A program made the translations under genes and the position numbers. From the NCBI RefSeq assembly GCF_001613065.1, contig NZ_BDBQ01000124.1:1-34141 (forward strand): a DNA stretch of 34,141 nt, given 5' to 3'. The notes under the pieces were generated by a model that did not search any database, was not told where the DNA came from, and saw only the letters and a list, made by a program, of their open reading frames with translations. The stretch comes from Nocardia miyunensis NBRC 108239. Lineage in GTDB: Bacteria > Actinomycetota > Actinomycetes > Mycobacteriales > Mycobacteriaceae. Shown piece after piece: positions 8,212-17,066 of this stretch (positions are counted from its first letter, which is position 1; the number at the start of each line of letters is the position of its first letter).

Positions 8212-9247
8212 GTGGGGTTGTCGGTCGTGCGGGATCTGCGCGAGATGCGTGCGCCTGCGGGCCCGGAGGAGATCGAGCGGTTCGAGACCGACGTCTTCGC
8301 TGGGTTTGTCCTCGCCCGTTGCGCGGCTGGCTTGTCGGACAACACGATTCGCTCGGACGTCAGCCACTTGGAGCAGGTGCGGACCTGGTTCGGGAAACCG
8401 TTGTGGGACATGCTGCCTCCGGACGCGGACGTGTATTTCGGGACGGTGCTGGGCCCGGTGCCGATCCCCACGAGACTCGCTCGGGCCCAAGCGATCAAGA
8501 CCTATTTCGAGTTTCTGGAGCTGCGACACAAGGTCGAGATCCACAACCTGACGGGCTGGATCGTCGAGTGCCCGATCGACGAGATCAACCGGCCCAGAGG
8601 GCGGCTCAACGCGAAGCTGCGCATCCCGCCGGCCGCCGAGCAGATCGCACGGCTGTTCGCCGGGTGGCGCGGGGAGGTGGCGACCTGCCGCAAGTTCGGG
8701 CCTGTTGCCCGCAACTACGCCGCAGCGAAATTGATGAGCGAGGTGGGGTTGCGGGTCAACGAGGCGCGTCAGCTGGATCTGGCCGATATCAAGTGGGATC
8801 TGGGCCGGTTCGGCAAACTCCATGTCCGCCATGGCAAAGGCGCTCGGGGTTCCGGGCCGCGCGAGCGCATGGTGCCGTTGATCAACGGCGCGGGCCGGAT
8901 CCTGCGCTGGTTCGTCGAGGACGTGTGGTGCCAGCTCGGCGACGATCCCGCCCGGTTGGGCGCGCCACTGTTCTGCTCGGAGCGCCGTAACGCCGATGGC
9001 ACCGCGGCCTGGGTGAGCGGCGAGACGTTGCGGGCCGGTCTGGCCGAGGCCGCGGTCCGGCATCTGCCGGAATGGCCCGACAGTCTGACTCCGCATGTTC
9101 TTCGTCACTTCTGTGCAGGAAACGCTCGGTCACTCCTGGGTTGCCACGACGATGAATTACATCCATGTTCATCGCACGCACGTCGAGGACGCGTGGCTTG
9201 CCGGGCAGGACCGCGCCGCTGCGCGTCTGAAGGGACTGGGGATATGA
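8212..9247 (+). pseudogene. Tyrosine recombinase 1, disrupted near the catalytic end
   Basis: Starts at GTG 8212 with AGGAGG a few bases upstream (about 8201-8206). The N-terminal SAM-like DNA-binding region and catalytic core are open (conserved Arg in SEVGLRVNEARQL, HxxR motif in PHVLRHFCA). Right after HFCA, near 9117, the frame is lost. The expected C-terminus resumes in the +2 frame from about 9119: ETLGHSW, then TTMNYIH with the nucleophilic Tyr codon at 9158-9160, ending at a TGA at 9245-9247. Roughly 15 residues that normally link HFCA to ETLGH are missing, so this is an out-of-frame internal deletion rather than a base-calling slip. Read through, frame 1 artificially fuses the N-terminal part to the downstream HTH gene. 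Probably inactive. Confidence 0.8.
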
Positions 9248-9567
9248 GGTGGAACTTGCGGTTGGCCGCCGCTAACCGCGGCATCTGGAAGGCCAGCGAG
9301 CTGCAGCGCCAGCTCGCTGATCACGGCCTGGTGGTCAGCGCCGGGAAGATGTCCGGGCTGTGGTCGGGCAGCCCGGCCAGTATCAAGCTCGAGGACCTGG
9401 ACATCATTTGCGCCGTGCTGGGCTGCGGGGTCGAGGAGATCCTCATTCCCGAGCCTGACAAGGTCAACCGGCCGGTCACCGACGCCGAGCCGACGGCCTC
9501 GACCGGAACCAGCGGGCCGACAGTGACGCCCAAACGCCGTGACGGCCGGTCACTTCCACCCGAATGA
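9244..9567 (+). CDS. Small Cro/C1-type (XRE) helix-turn-helix protein
   Basis: A 107-residue protein starting at ATG 9244, overlapping the recombinase 1 stop as ATGA, and ending as ATGA with recombinase 2. Residues 1-70 resemble a compact XRE-type HTH (NRGIWKASELQRQLADHG, then LEDLDIICAVLGCGVEEIL); the C-terminal 35 residues are a low-complexity Thr/Ser/Pro-rich tail. Small HTH proteins of this type are commonly encoded between paired recombinases and may control or accompany them. It is the only intact gene of the module. Because of the upstream deletion it now also reads as the C-terminus of a 451-residue fusion with the recombinase 1 frame, which would be an artefact. Confidence 0.72.
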   Translation: MRWNLRLAAANRGIWKASELQRQLADHGLVVSAGKMSGLWSGSPASIKLEDLDIICAVLGCGVEEILIPEPDKVNRPVTDAEPTASTGTSGPTVTPKRRDGRSLPPE

Positions 9568-11169
9568 CCAGGCGGAGACCGGAGTGGCTCGAGCAGACAC
9601 GGGCTGCCCGGCGGGCCCCGGACAACCAGGCGGACAGCTGCCCCGAATGCCTGGCCTGGGGGGTGTTGTATGGCGGCTACTGCCGCGCCTGCTACGACTT
9701 CCGGCGGCCGCCACCCCAGCGCCGTCTGCGCTGTTTGTGCTCGGGTCGTGCCGCTGAAGAACGGCTATTGCCGCCTGTGCTGGCTGCAGGCCGCCGCGCT
9801 GGCCGCGGATCCACTGATCGTCACCGAGGACGATCTCGCACGGGTCACCTACCACCAGTTGTGGTTCGCGGGGATGACCAAGATGCGCGGCCCGCGTTCC
9901 GGGGTGCGGTTGCGCGCCCGCGTCCGGGCGAGGATCGCCGCGCTGCCGTCATCAGAGCCGGAAACGGTGACCAGCGGACAACTGCAACTCCATCTGCCAG
10001 GGGCAGGTCGGGTTTTCGACCGGGCCCAGCATGCCGAGCTCACCAGCCCCGCGCTGGTTCGCGCGCGCCGGATCGCCCGAGCACTGGGCGAGGGCCGTGG
10101 CTGGAACACCAAACTGGCCGCCGAACTGGACCGGGCGCTGGTCATCCTGCTGTCCGGACATGGCGACGGCGAACAGTTCCGCTACTCGGACCTGATCGGC
10201 GTGCTGCACCGTTATGGCGTCAGCATCAACCGGGTCGCCGAAGTGCTGACCGAGCTGGGATTACTGGTCGATGACCGCGTCCCGTCCTTCGACACCTGGC
10301 TCGAGAGCAAACTCGCCGATCTGACGCCGGGCATCGCCGCCGACGCCCGCAACTGGGCGCTGGTGTTGCAGCGCGGCGGGCCCCGCAGCCGGCCCCGCAA
10401 CATCAACACCGTCCGCATCTACGTGCGCGCCGCCCATCCCGTGCTGGTCGAGTGGTCCGGCCGATACGACCACCTGCGTGAGGTCACCAGCGGCGACGTC
10501 AGAGCGGTCGCCGGCGCCTTGCACGGTCACCAGCGGCGGCGAACCCTCGGCGCGCTGCGCTCTTTAACGCGGCACTGCAAAAAGAAGGGCACCATCTTCG
10601 TTGACCCCGCAGCGCGAGTCCGCCCCGGCCATCGCGACGAGCCGATCATTATTCCCTTGCGCGGCAGCCAAATCGACGAGGCAACAAAGGCCGCGACCAC
10701 TCCAGCAGCCCGGATCGCGCTCGCCCTGGCTGCAGTCCACGCCGCCCGGCCCGAAGCCATTCGCACCCTGCGCCTGGACGACGTCGACCTCGGCAACCGG
10801 CGGCTGACCATCGGCACCGTGACCCGCCCCCTCGACGAACTCACCCACCGGCTCCTGCTCGACTGGCTCGAATACCGGCGAAAACGCTGGCCCAACACCG
10901 CCAACCCGCACCTGATCATCAACAAACAGACCGCCTCGACCACCCGCGCCATCAGCGTCAACGCACTCACCGCGCCGTTCCGTCAGCGAGCCGCCACACT
11001 CGAAACCTTGCGGGTCGACCGTCAACTCGACGAAGCGCTCATCCACGGTCCCGACCCACTCCATTTGGCCGTTGTGTTCGGGCTCGACGAGACCACAGCG
11101 ATCCGATACTGCGCAGCCGCGCGAGTGATCCTCGAAACCCCAGCCGAGCAATACGACCCACTGGGTTGA
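9564..11169 (+). pseudogene. Zinc-ribbon site-specific recombinase 2, frameshifted
   Basis: Starts at ATG 9564 (ATGA overlap with the HTH gene). The first part carries a CPEC...YCRAC cysteine ribbon in frame 3; the second ribbon (VCAVC...YCRLC) and the whole recombinase body continue in frame 1 from about 9700 to 11169. Removing one base from CGGCCGCC near 9700-9712 would restore a continuous protein of about 535 residues. The C-terminal half has tyrosine-recombinase-like features: Arg in HAARPEAIRTL and a candidate nucleophile Tyr in TTAIRYCAAAR. Either a true +1 frameshift mutation or, less likely, programmed frameshifting. A truncated product from ATG 9670 (499 residues) could still be made. 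Confidence 0.72.
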
Positions 11170-11173
11170 GCAC

Positions 11174-11221
11174 GAACCCAAGGATGGACTCGCCCCAAAT
11201 CCCTTGAACGTCCTTGGGTTC
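11174..11221 (+). terminator. 11-bp perfect inverted repeat after recombinase 2
   Basis: GAACCCAAGGA at 11174-11184 is exactly complementary to TCCTTGGGTTC at 11211-11221 across a 26-base loop, 4 bases after the recombinase 2 stop. It may be the transcription terminator of the module (no T-run follows, usual for actinobacteria), or part of a recombination site. Confidence 0.5.
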
Positions 11222-11276
11222 CCGCCGAAGAACCCTCAGTTAGCCTGAACCCCAGGCAAAGCAACGCCCTCCTCCC

Positions 11277-11310
11277 GAACCACCCATGCGACTTTCACCG
11301 CAAGCAGCTC
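11277..11310 (-). ncRNA. Group II intron domain V
   Basis: The minus strand reads a 34-nucleotide element beginning GAGC and ending GTTC, with the invariant inner segment GCGGTGAAAGTCGC. Length, end pairing (GAGC with GTTC, allowing G-U) and the GAAA-containing terminal loop match bacterial group II intron domain V, the ribozyme's catalytic helix. Several pairs in the lower stem are G-U, suggesting drift. Confidence 0.8.
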
Positions 11311-11948
11311 TCCGGTGATTTCGTGTGCGCGACAAAAGATCCGGTATGGATGTGGCGATGACATTCGCGGCAGAAACGAGGGTCTTGCGCCGCATTCGTG
11401 CCATCAGTTGCGCCCATGCCGGTTGTGGCCGTCCGGGTTTGGCGAGATCGGCGAGACGGACGACGTGGTGGACCTCCACCTCACCGTCGCGTTTGCAGAT
11501 CTCGCATCTCCCAGTGAGCAGCCGCGAGATTATCTCGCGACGGCGCACTGTGGACTGGACGGGCTGACGATCGCGCAGCACCGCCAGCTTCTGCCGTCGC
11601 AGTGGAATACCTCCGAACCGCGCGACCAGCGGTTTCCTGCCGTCGCGTTCGACGGTGACCTGCAAGCACTTTCGCGGGCCGCGACTGGTGGTCACGGTCG
11701 TCTTGTGCTTGTGTGACATCTTCGACACCGACGAACGATGCTTGGCGGCCAGCGTTTTCAGCAGCGAGACATGCCGTCCACGGTCCCCCGGTGACCCCGG
11801 GCGTCATCGCTCCGTCATTGGAGTAGATCCTCCCGTAGGCCGCCAGGAACAATTCCTTGTTGAACAGCTGCCGATAGAGCCGTTCCAACGGCAGGCCACG
11901 CCTGCCGCGTTCCCGGATGACAGCGAGAACCGTTTCAGCACTCTGCAT
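11295..11948 (-). pseudogene. Group II intron reverse transcriptase/maturase, core deleted
   Basis: Begins at 11948 after a GGGAGG ribosome site: the N-terminal RT-0 region (LERLYRQLFNKELFLAAYGRIYSN, then GAMTPGVT) is intact for about 52 residues. After TVDGMS, readable in another frame near 11790, the sequence jumps to the C-terminus (SLLKTLAAKHRSSVSKM, ARFGGIPLRRQK, RREIISRLLTGRCEICKRD), removing all RT motifs including YADD. The HNH endonuclease begins with CEIC and VEVHHV, then shifts frame near 11373-11377: CRECHRHIHTG is found in the next frame, ending at a TGA at 11295-11297 inside domain V. Non-functional. Confidence 0.8.
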
Positions 11949-11965
11949 TACGCATACCTCCCGAT

Positions 11966-11987
11966 CCTGCGTTCCGCGTAATTCGGA
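11966..11987 (+). repeat. Terminal inverted repeat, left, of the IS1634-family element
   Basis: Exact reverse complement of 13922-13943 over 22 bases. Confidence 0.8.
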
Positions 11988-12078
11988 TTGGCTGGAGCTG
12001 CGATTTATGCTTTGACGTGCGTGGATATAGGTGGACGCGGCGAGGGACCGTGTCTCTAGGCGGTGGTATCGGTGCTGG

Positions 12079-13820
12079 TCAGGGGGTTGGGGTGAGTTCG
12101 ATAACTTGCTTGGGTGTGGGGATGTCGAGGGCGGCGAGCAGGTCGCGTTGAGGCTTGGTGAGGTCGGTGGTGCGGCGGAAGGTCCCGGCCGAGCCGGTGA
12201 AGGTGCCCACGTGGATGCGGTCGAGCTCGCGGCGGGTCGTGTTCCAGGTTGCGCCGGTGCGGGTTTCGGCGATCCGGACCAGCAGCAGAGCGAGCCAGCA
12301 GAGCACGACGTGGGCGCGGATGCGTTCTTCGAGCCGGTGGTAGACCGGCCGCAGGTCCAGGACCGATTTCATATCGCGCCAGCCTCGTTCGACCTCGAGA
12401 AGTTGCTTGTATCCCACCGCGATGTCTTCACTGGACAGGTTCGGGTCGCTGCAGTGCAGCAGGTATTTTCCGTCGAAGTTTGCTTCGGCCTTGATCTTCG
12501 CCGCGTCGATACGCAGCTTCCCGCCGGTCGTCACGCGCAGGAACCGGTTCAGCCCCGGCTTGCCGGCGATCTTGCCGCGCAACTCACCGCGCTTGAACTC
12601 CGAGAGCGTGTCGCTGCCCTCGATCACCTCGGCCAGCGCCGCGACGAGGTGATCGCGGGTGGCGCGATCGCGCTCGGCGGCGTCGGGGTTGTAGCAGATC
12701 ACGAACCGTTCCGAGTCGCTGACCCGCACTTCCTTGACCCGCATATTGCCCGCGATGTCGAGGTAGCGGCCTTGCCGTGACATCGCTGCCTTCACCTCCG
12801 CCGACCCCGAGCGCAGTTTCTCTCCGATGATGTAGTGGTGGTCGCCTTGACGCAGGTAGCGGTGGTTTTCCGCCGAGGAGAAGCCGCGGTCGGTGACCCA
12901 CACGATCTTCGACAGCGTCCAGTCCCGCATGTCGTCCTTGACTTGGCGGATCAGCACCTGATCGCTGGCGTTGCCCGGCCAGCACCAGCACCGCACCGGA
13001 ATCCCGTCCCGGGTCACCGCCATCCCGATCACGATCTGCGGCAAGTCATCTCGCGAATCCTTCGACTTGCCGAAGGTACGAAACCCCGCCATCGTCTCCC
13101 CGCTACCGCTGGTGTCGGGTGCGGGGTTGCCGCGGGCATCGCGGGCGATGGGCTCATCAGCGCCTTCGACCTCGAAATACGTTGAGGTGGTATCGAAGAA
13201 CAGCAGATCCACTTCCAGATTCAGCAGGGTCGCGACCCGGTCGAACACCTGTTTTCCAGCTCGTCGGTCACCGCGTGCAGCCAGTCCATCGCCCGGTAAC
13301 AGGCATCATCGGTGGTTTCGGCCAGTCCGGGAATGTGCACGTCACCGCAGATCCAGTCCGCCGCAGCCAGTTTCGACGACGGGGATAACGCGCGGTTGGC
13401 GACCAGCCCGAACAGGACCCGCTCGGTGACACTCACGTCGCGGCGAGGGCCCCGCCGCCCGGGCCCGAGCCGGCCCACGATCGCATCTATGCCCAGCCAC
13501 CGCCATAGATGATCGAGAACATACGCCCCACCGAACGCCCTGGAGGAAACGAACACCAACTCCGGCCCCGACGCCGTCGCGGCCAGGGCATCGGCCGGAT
13601 CCAGCAGCCGCGACAACGACCCCACCAGGCGTTTGACCGCGTCACGGTCGAGTTCGTCCTCCCGCCCGAAGGTGAACAGCACCTTCGGTATCGCCCGGCC
13701 CTTGACCGGATCCCACACGTTGTGCGCCAGATGTAGATACCTGACCGTGCCGGACTTGTTGTCCCGCTTGGTCGTCTTCACGTACACGACTCCAGACCAT
13801 ATGACAAAACCACAGCACAA
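12079..13820 (-). pseudogene. IS1634-family DDE transposase, one-base frameshift
   Basis: Two overlapping reading frames make one transposase of about 580 residues. The N-terminal part runs from 13820 and leaves frame near 13252-13255, where a run of four A (minus strand) would need five to read ELEKQVFDRV. The C-terminal part continues to 12079 with DDE-type residues in LLFFDTTSTYFE (first Asp), VTDRGFSS (second Asp) and the YKQLLEVERGWRDMKSVL region (Glu). Frame repair by one base suggests a recent mutation, sequencing slip, or slippage on the A-run during expression. Confidence 0.8.
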
Positions 13821-13921
13821 GCCACATAGAAAACAAGAATCGCGTCTCTAGGAGAAATCAGCGCTCCTCCGCGTTGCATCCGCCCGACCAGCGGATACAC
13901 CCAACCGCTACCTCCAGAACC

Positions 13922-13943
13922 TCCGAATTACGCGGAACGCAGG
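13922..13943 (-). repeat. Terminal inverted repeat, right, of the IS1634-family element
   Basis: Exact reverse complement of 11966-11987. It abuts the truncated IS4-family transposase at 13944. Confidence 0.8.
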
Positions 13944-15214
13944 TGTGGTGGTGTATTTCGTACTGGCGATGACGTTGTTCTTCGGCGACGCCTACGAGGA
14001 GGTGATGCGCAAACTGGCCGATGGGCTGGTGTTTCTGCGGTCGTGGGATGACGACTGGCATATGCCGAGTTCGGCGGCGCTGTGCAAGGCACGCGCCCGG
14101 CTGGGTGAGGAACCGTTGCGTGAGCTGTTCCGGCGGGTGGCGGTGCCGCTGGCTGGTCCGGGAACACCGGGTGCGTGGCTGGCGGGGCGGCGGATGATGG
14201 CCGTGGACGGGGTCCAGATGGATGTGCCGGACACCGAAGACAACGAGGAGGTGTTCGGGCGCGGCAAGACCCATCAGAGCCTGGACGACCCGTACCCGAA
14301 GGTGAAGGTCGTCGCATTGGCCGAGTGCGGCACTCACACGATCGTCGATGCACAGATCGGCGCGATCGAGACCGACGAGCGTGAGCTGGCGCGGGCGTTG
14401 CTGGACGGATTCTGTCCCGAGATGCTGGTCATCGCCGACCGTGGGTTCTTCAGTCACGAGTTTTGGCGCGAGGCCACCGCGACCGGCGCGGATCTGCTGT
14501 GGCGGGTGCAGTCGATGGTGAGCCTGCCTGTGGTGCAACACCTTCCGGACGGATCGTTCCTGTCCCGGCTGGCCGACAAGGCCCAACGCCAACGCAACCG
14601 CCGCAACCAGGCCAGAGGCACCGGCACCGCGCCGGAGGGAGTGCCGATACGGGTCATCGAGTACGAGATCGGTAACCGCGGCCGGGACGAGCTGGGCCCG
14701 ATCCGGCTGATCACCACCATCCTCGACCACGAGATCGCACCGGCAGTCGAGCTTGCCGCGGCCTACCACCATCGGTGGCAGATCGAGACCAGTTTCGCCG
14801 AGATCGAAACCAGCCAGCGCGGCAGCTACCGGGTGCTGCGCTCGCACAGCCCGGCCATGGTGCGCCAAGAGATCTGGGGCCTGTTGACCACCCACTACGC
14901 CATCCGCGAACTGATGTATCACGCTGCGGATTTCGACTCCACCGACCCGTTACGGCTGTCGTTCATCCGCACCCTGCGCGTTGCCCGGCGGCACATCACC
15001 GGGCAAGCGGGTTTTTCCCCCTGACCGACTGACCACAGCCATCACTCACGCCGTCGCCGAGATCCTCGAACGCACCAACCCGCACCGCCACCGCAGCTAC
15101 CCCCGGGTGATCAAACGGGCCGGTCGCCACAAGTTCGGCCGAAAAGACCTACAGCACAAGAACATCAACCACACCACCCGAGCCGAGATTCAGCTACACC
15201 GCCGCGTAAGTTAA
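13944..15214 (+). pseudogene. IS4-family transposase, 5'-truncated and frameshifted
   Basis: Open from a GTG at 13945, but the N-terminal DNA-binding region usual before YFVLAMTLFFGD is missing because the IS1634-family element ends at 13943. The DDE core is present: Asp88 (MAVDGVQ), Asp165 (VIADRGF) and Glu281 within a Y-x2-R-x3-E signature (YHHRWQIE). Near 15012-15021, in a T5C5 run, one extra base diverts the frame to a stop at 15024. The natural C-terminus (DRLTTAITHAVAEILERTNP, KFGRKDLQHK) continues in frame 2 to 15214. The right end of the element probably lies within about 15195-15225. Non-functional. Confidence 0.78.
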
Positions 15215-15399
15215 CGGCATTGGCACCAAACCCGGGGCGATTCAGTACCGATTCCCCCGGTCAATGTTCATCGGTTAACGCGGAATCTGTTCAGCTCCTG
15301 AAGGAGAACATCAACACAGAATTCGGAACCTGACCTGTCTCACCGGGTTTGACAGAGCATCAGGATCCCGCAGGAGATGGACACGGCGTCGGCGCGGGC

Positions 15400-15650
15400 C
15401 ACCCGCGGGAGATGGACTCGACGAATCCTTCGGCAGCACATATTGAGTCACGGCCAGCACGCGGCGGGCGGCGCTCGCGGCGTCGAGCGGATCGGACTTG
15501 CCGCGCAACCTGCGAGCTTCCCGGTCCGGACCGCTGACCTGCACCACTGCGATCGAGCGCGACCGGAGACAGCGCGTGAGTCCGGCGCTGTAGCAGCCGG
15601 TGCCTTCGACACCGATGCGGGTCACGGTCCCGACAATTCCAGTCAGGCCA
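15400..15650 (-). pseudogene. IS110-family transposase fragment
   Basis: The minus strand encodes part of the N-terminal DEDD domain of an IS110-type transposase: RIGVEGTGCYSAGL (conserved Glu) followed by a region like PDREARRLRGKSDPLDAASA (conserved Asp residues). Both the beginning and the C-terminal domain are missing and the frame drifts on either side. Only this stretch is recognisable. Confidence 0.65.
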
Positions 15651-15753
15651 GCAGGGCTCGGTGACCGTCTGCTGGGCATCCACATCAACGTCGCCGTCGG
15701 GTGGCAGCAACACTCCGCCGACGCGGCTCCCCATCCAACTACCTCGCGGAAAG

Positions 15754-15801
15754 TACTTGCCTGATAGGAAAGCGATGAGGTACTTTCCTATCAGGCAAGT
15801 A
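15754..15801. promoter_or_regulatory. Paired operator: perfect 19-bp inverted repeat
   Basis: The 19 bases at 15754-15772 are the exact reverse complement of 15783-15801 across a 10-base spacer. Each arm is itself an imperfect palindrome of form ACTT-K-CCT-N-AT-N-AGG-M-AAG, so the structure reads as two inverted copies of one dimer site, centres 27 bp apart. It ends 33 bases before the start codon of the membrane-protein gene, where an operator for the downstream winged-helix regulator would lie. As RNA it could also form a strong hairpin. Confidence 0.6.
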
Positions 15802-15834
15802 GTTCGAAGTAAGAAAGCTTTGAAGGAGACAACG

Positions 15835-16356
15835 ATGGCGAACAACCCCACCCCCAGCGAAGCCGCCCGAGCGTTGCACGAGATCAACGAGCGCACGAAC
15901 CAGGCGGTGGACTCCACCGGGCGCGCCCGCTGGGTCGACATCATCTTCGGCGTGGCGATCTTCGTGATGCTCGCGGCGCCGGACTTCCTCGGCAAACACG
16001 CGGCGGCGGTATCGAGCATGATCATCGCGGTGATCGCCGTGGGCTACAACTGGCTGGGCCGCACCCGCCGGGGCGCGGCCGTCTTCGGCCAGCCGACCCG
16101 AGTACGCCGACAAGCGATCTCACGCCGATTCAGCATCCCCGCGGTGACACTACTGCTCACGGCCATGGCACTCGGGATCGCGCTCCCGCTGCTGGGCCTG
16201 CATCCGCTCGCGGGCGTGCCCTACTCGCGCACGATCCTGGGCGCCGTCCTGGGACTCACCCTGATCGTCTTCGGCCGCAGGCTGCAGAACACCCTGAATG
16301 CCCTGGCCCACAACGGTCACCGCCCCGAAAGCGACACCCTCGATGGACACCACTGA
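15835..16356 (+). CDS. Small multi-pass membrane protein
   Basis: A 173-residue protein of unknown function. Start ATG 15835 has GAAGGAG at about 15822-15828; in-frame codons upstream cross the operator repeat and are not credible as coding. A hydrophilic N-terminus (about 30 residues) is followed by four hydrophobic segments near residues 33-51, 57-73, 102-125 and 134-150, with Arg-rich loops between, and a short polar tail. It overlaps the winged-helix regulator gene by 14 bases. Membrane-protein/winged-helix pairs of this kind are frequent in actinobacteria and often respond to membrane stress or drugs, but no transport motif supports a specific role here. Confidence 0.75.
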   Translation: MANNPTPSEAARALHEINERTNQAVDSTGRARWVDIIFGVAIFVMLAAPDFLGKHAAAVSSMIIAVIAVGYNWLGRTRRGAAVFGQPTRVRRQAISRRFSIPAVTLLLTAMALGIALPLLGLHPLAGVPYSRTILGAVLGLTLIVFGRRLQNTLNALAHNGHRPESDTLDGHH

Positions 16357-16678
16357 CCTGGACCCGCTGCTGCTGGACCCGACGCGTCTGTCCATCGTGT
16401 CACTGCTGGCAGCCACCCACTGGGCCGAGTTCGGCTGGGTACGCGACGCGGTGACGATGTCCGACTCGGCACTGTCCAAACAGATCACCAATCTGACCAA
16501 GCACGGATACGTCGAGATCGAGAAGGGCTACGTCGGCAAACGCCCCCGGACATGGCTGAACCTCACCGACTCCGGGCGACACGCGTTACAAGCCCACATC
16601 GAAGCCCTGCAACGCATCGCCACGCAATCCCAGCAAACCGGCGAAACCTACACCCCGACCAGTCCGAAACCCAACTGA
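16343..16678 (+). CDS. MarR-like winged-helix transcriptional regulator
   Basis: A 111-residue single-domain winged-helix protein. Helices and wing are readable: LDPTRLSIVSLLAA at the start, recognition helix in MSDSALSKQITNLTKHGYVEIEKG (about residues 36-59), wing around GKRPRTWLNLTDSGRHAL, and a helical C-terminus suited to dimerisation. It resembles the short HTH_34/MarR-like group. The start at 16343 lies inside the end of the membrane-protein gene, so the two are translationally coupled. The double operator at 15754-15801 is the obvious candidate binding site. Effector unknown. Confidence 0.8.
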   Translation: MDTTDLDPLLLDPTRLSIVSLLAATHWAEFGWVRDAVTMSDSALSKQITNLTKHGYVEIEKGYVGKRPRTWLNLTDSGRHALQAHIEALQRIATQSQQTGETYTPTSPKPN

Positions 16679-16785
16679 CCCAACAACTTTCACGAGCAAG
16701 CGGGACTCCCGCACGAACCCTCGACACAATCTCGCACAGTGCGGAATTCATACCGTTCGTTCAGATCGGAGTTGACAGAAAATGA

Positions 16786-17066
16786 ATCAGCCCGGATCCA
16801 CCGACCGCATTCTGCGGTCGGTGTGAATATGGAAACGGAGATGCTCTGCGAGCTGCGATGATGTGACTTGCGAAGGTCCACATCAGCAGGTTCGAAGGAG
16901 CATCTCCGAAGTGCAGTCTGTCCCTGTCGTCGGGTGCGGTGTCTGCCCGGTTCGGTGAGCGGAATCTGATCAAGTACGGCGGTCTGGTGCCGGTGGTGCG
17001 TTTGGCGGAGCGGTGCAGGCTGCCGGAATTGGGGGCTGACCTTCTGCGATGGAAGTCTTCGGTCAA
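16786..17066 (+). repeat. IS1380-family left-end fragment (copy A), with truncated transposase
   Basis: Diverged direct repeat of 17914-18190. It includes the untranslated leader (CTGCGAGCTGCGATGAT, then GGAGCATCTCCGA in both copies) and the transposase N-terminus from GTG 16911. The frame slips soon after the start, then reads GAVSARFGERNLIKYGGLVPVVRLAERC. Homology to copy B stops after LLRWKS, near 17066. Only about 50 transposase residues survive. Confidence 0.7.
16799..16823 (+). terminator. Hairpin after the regulator gene / at the edge of IS1380 repeat A
   Basis: Perfect 11-bp stem (CACCGACCGCA at 16799-16809, TGCGGTCGGTG at 16813-16823) with a 3-base loop, 121 bases after the regulator stop. 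No T-run follows. It also lies within the region shared with the second IS1380 copy, so it may belong to the element end instead. Confidence 0.5.

Larger units (their letters stand above)
8212..11221 (+). mobile_element. Recombinase-HTH-recombinase mobile module (degenerate)
   Basis: Three plus-strand reading units: tyrosine recombinase 1, a small HTH protein and a zinc-ribbon recombinase 2. Both junctions are ATGA overlaps (9244-9247 and 9564-9567), showing an originally co-translated trio. Both recombinases are interrupted by frame disruptions while the small HTH gene is intact. The module ends with an 11-bp perfect inverted repeat at 11174-11221. No attachment core or flanking direct repeat was found by eye, so the exact ends are unknown. 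Paired long recombinases of this kind occur in actinobacterial mobile elements. Confidence 0.65.
11277..11965 (-). mobile_element. Group II intron remnant
   Basis: The minus strand holds, in order, the start of a group II intron reverse transcriptase/maturase, its C-terminal HNH region and a well-preserved intron domain V. The catalytic RT core is missing and several frames are broken. The 5' part of the intron is absent: the sequence stops at the IS1634-family terminal repeat at 11966. The 3' splice boundary lies somewhere between about 11222 and 11270 and could not be fixed. The remnant cannot encode its own mobility. Confidence 0.75.
11966..13943 (-). mobile_element. IS1634-family insertion sequence with 22-bp terminal inverted repeats
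   Basis: A perfect 22-bp inverted repeat (11966-11987 and 13922-13943, outer end CCTGCGTTCCGCGTAATT) brackets a transposase of the IS1634/IS1549 group. The total length of 1978 bp fits the family. Left flank is the group II intron; right flank is the interior of an IS4-type transposase, so neighbouring sequences differ and no target duplication is visible. IS1634-type elements can make long, variable duplications; here a deletion next to the element seems more likely. Confidence 0.75.

Noticed and set aside
8212..9567. A 451-residue recombinase-HTH fusion protein
   Set aside because: The true recombinase C-terminus (ETLGHSW...TTMNYIH) lies in another frame and stops at 9247, overlapping the HTH start; the fusion results from a deletion.
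11174..11221. Hairpin as a group IIC intron insertion target
   Set aside because: Group IIC introns insert just downstream of a terminator hairpin, on the 5' exon side; here the hairpin is on the 3' side of the remnant, so it is better explained as belonging to the recombinase module.
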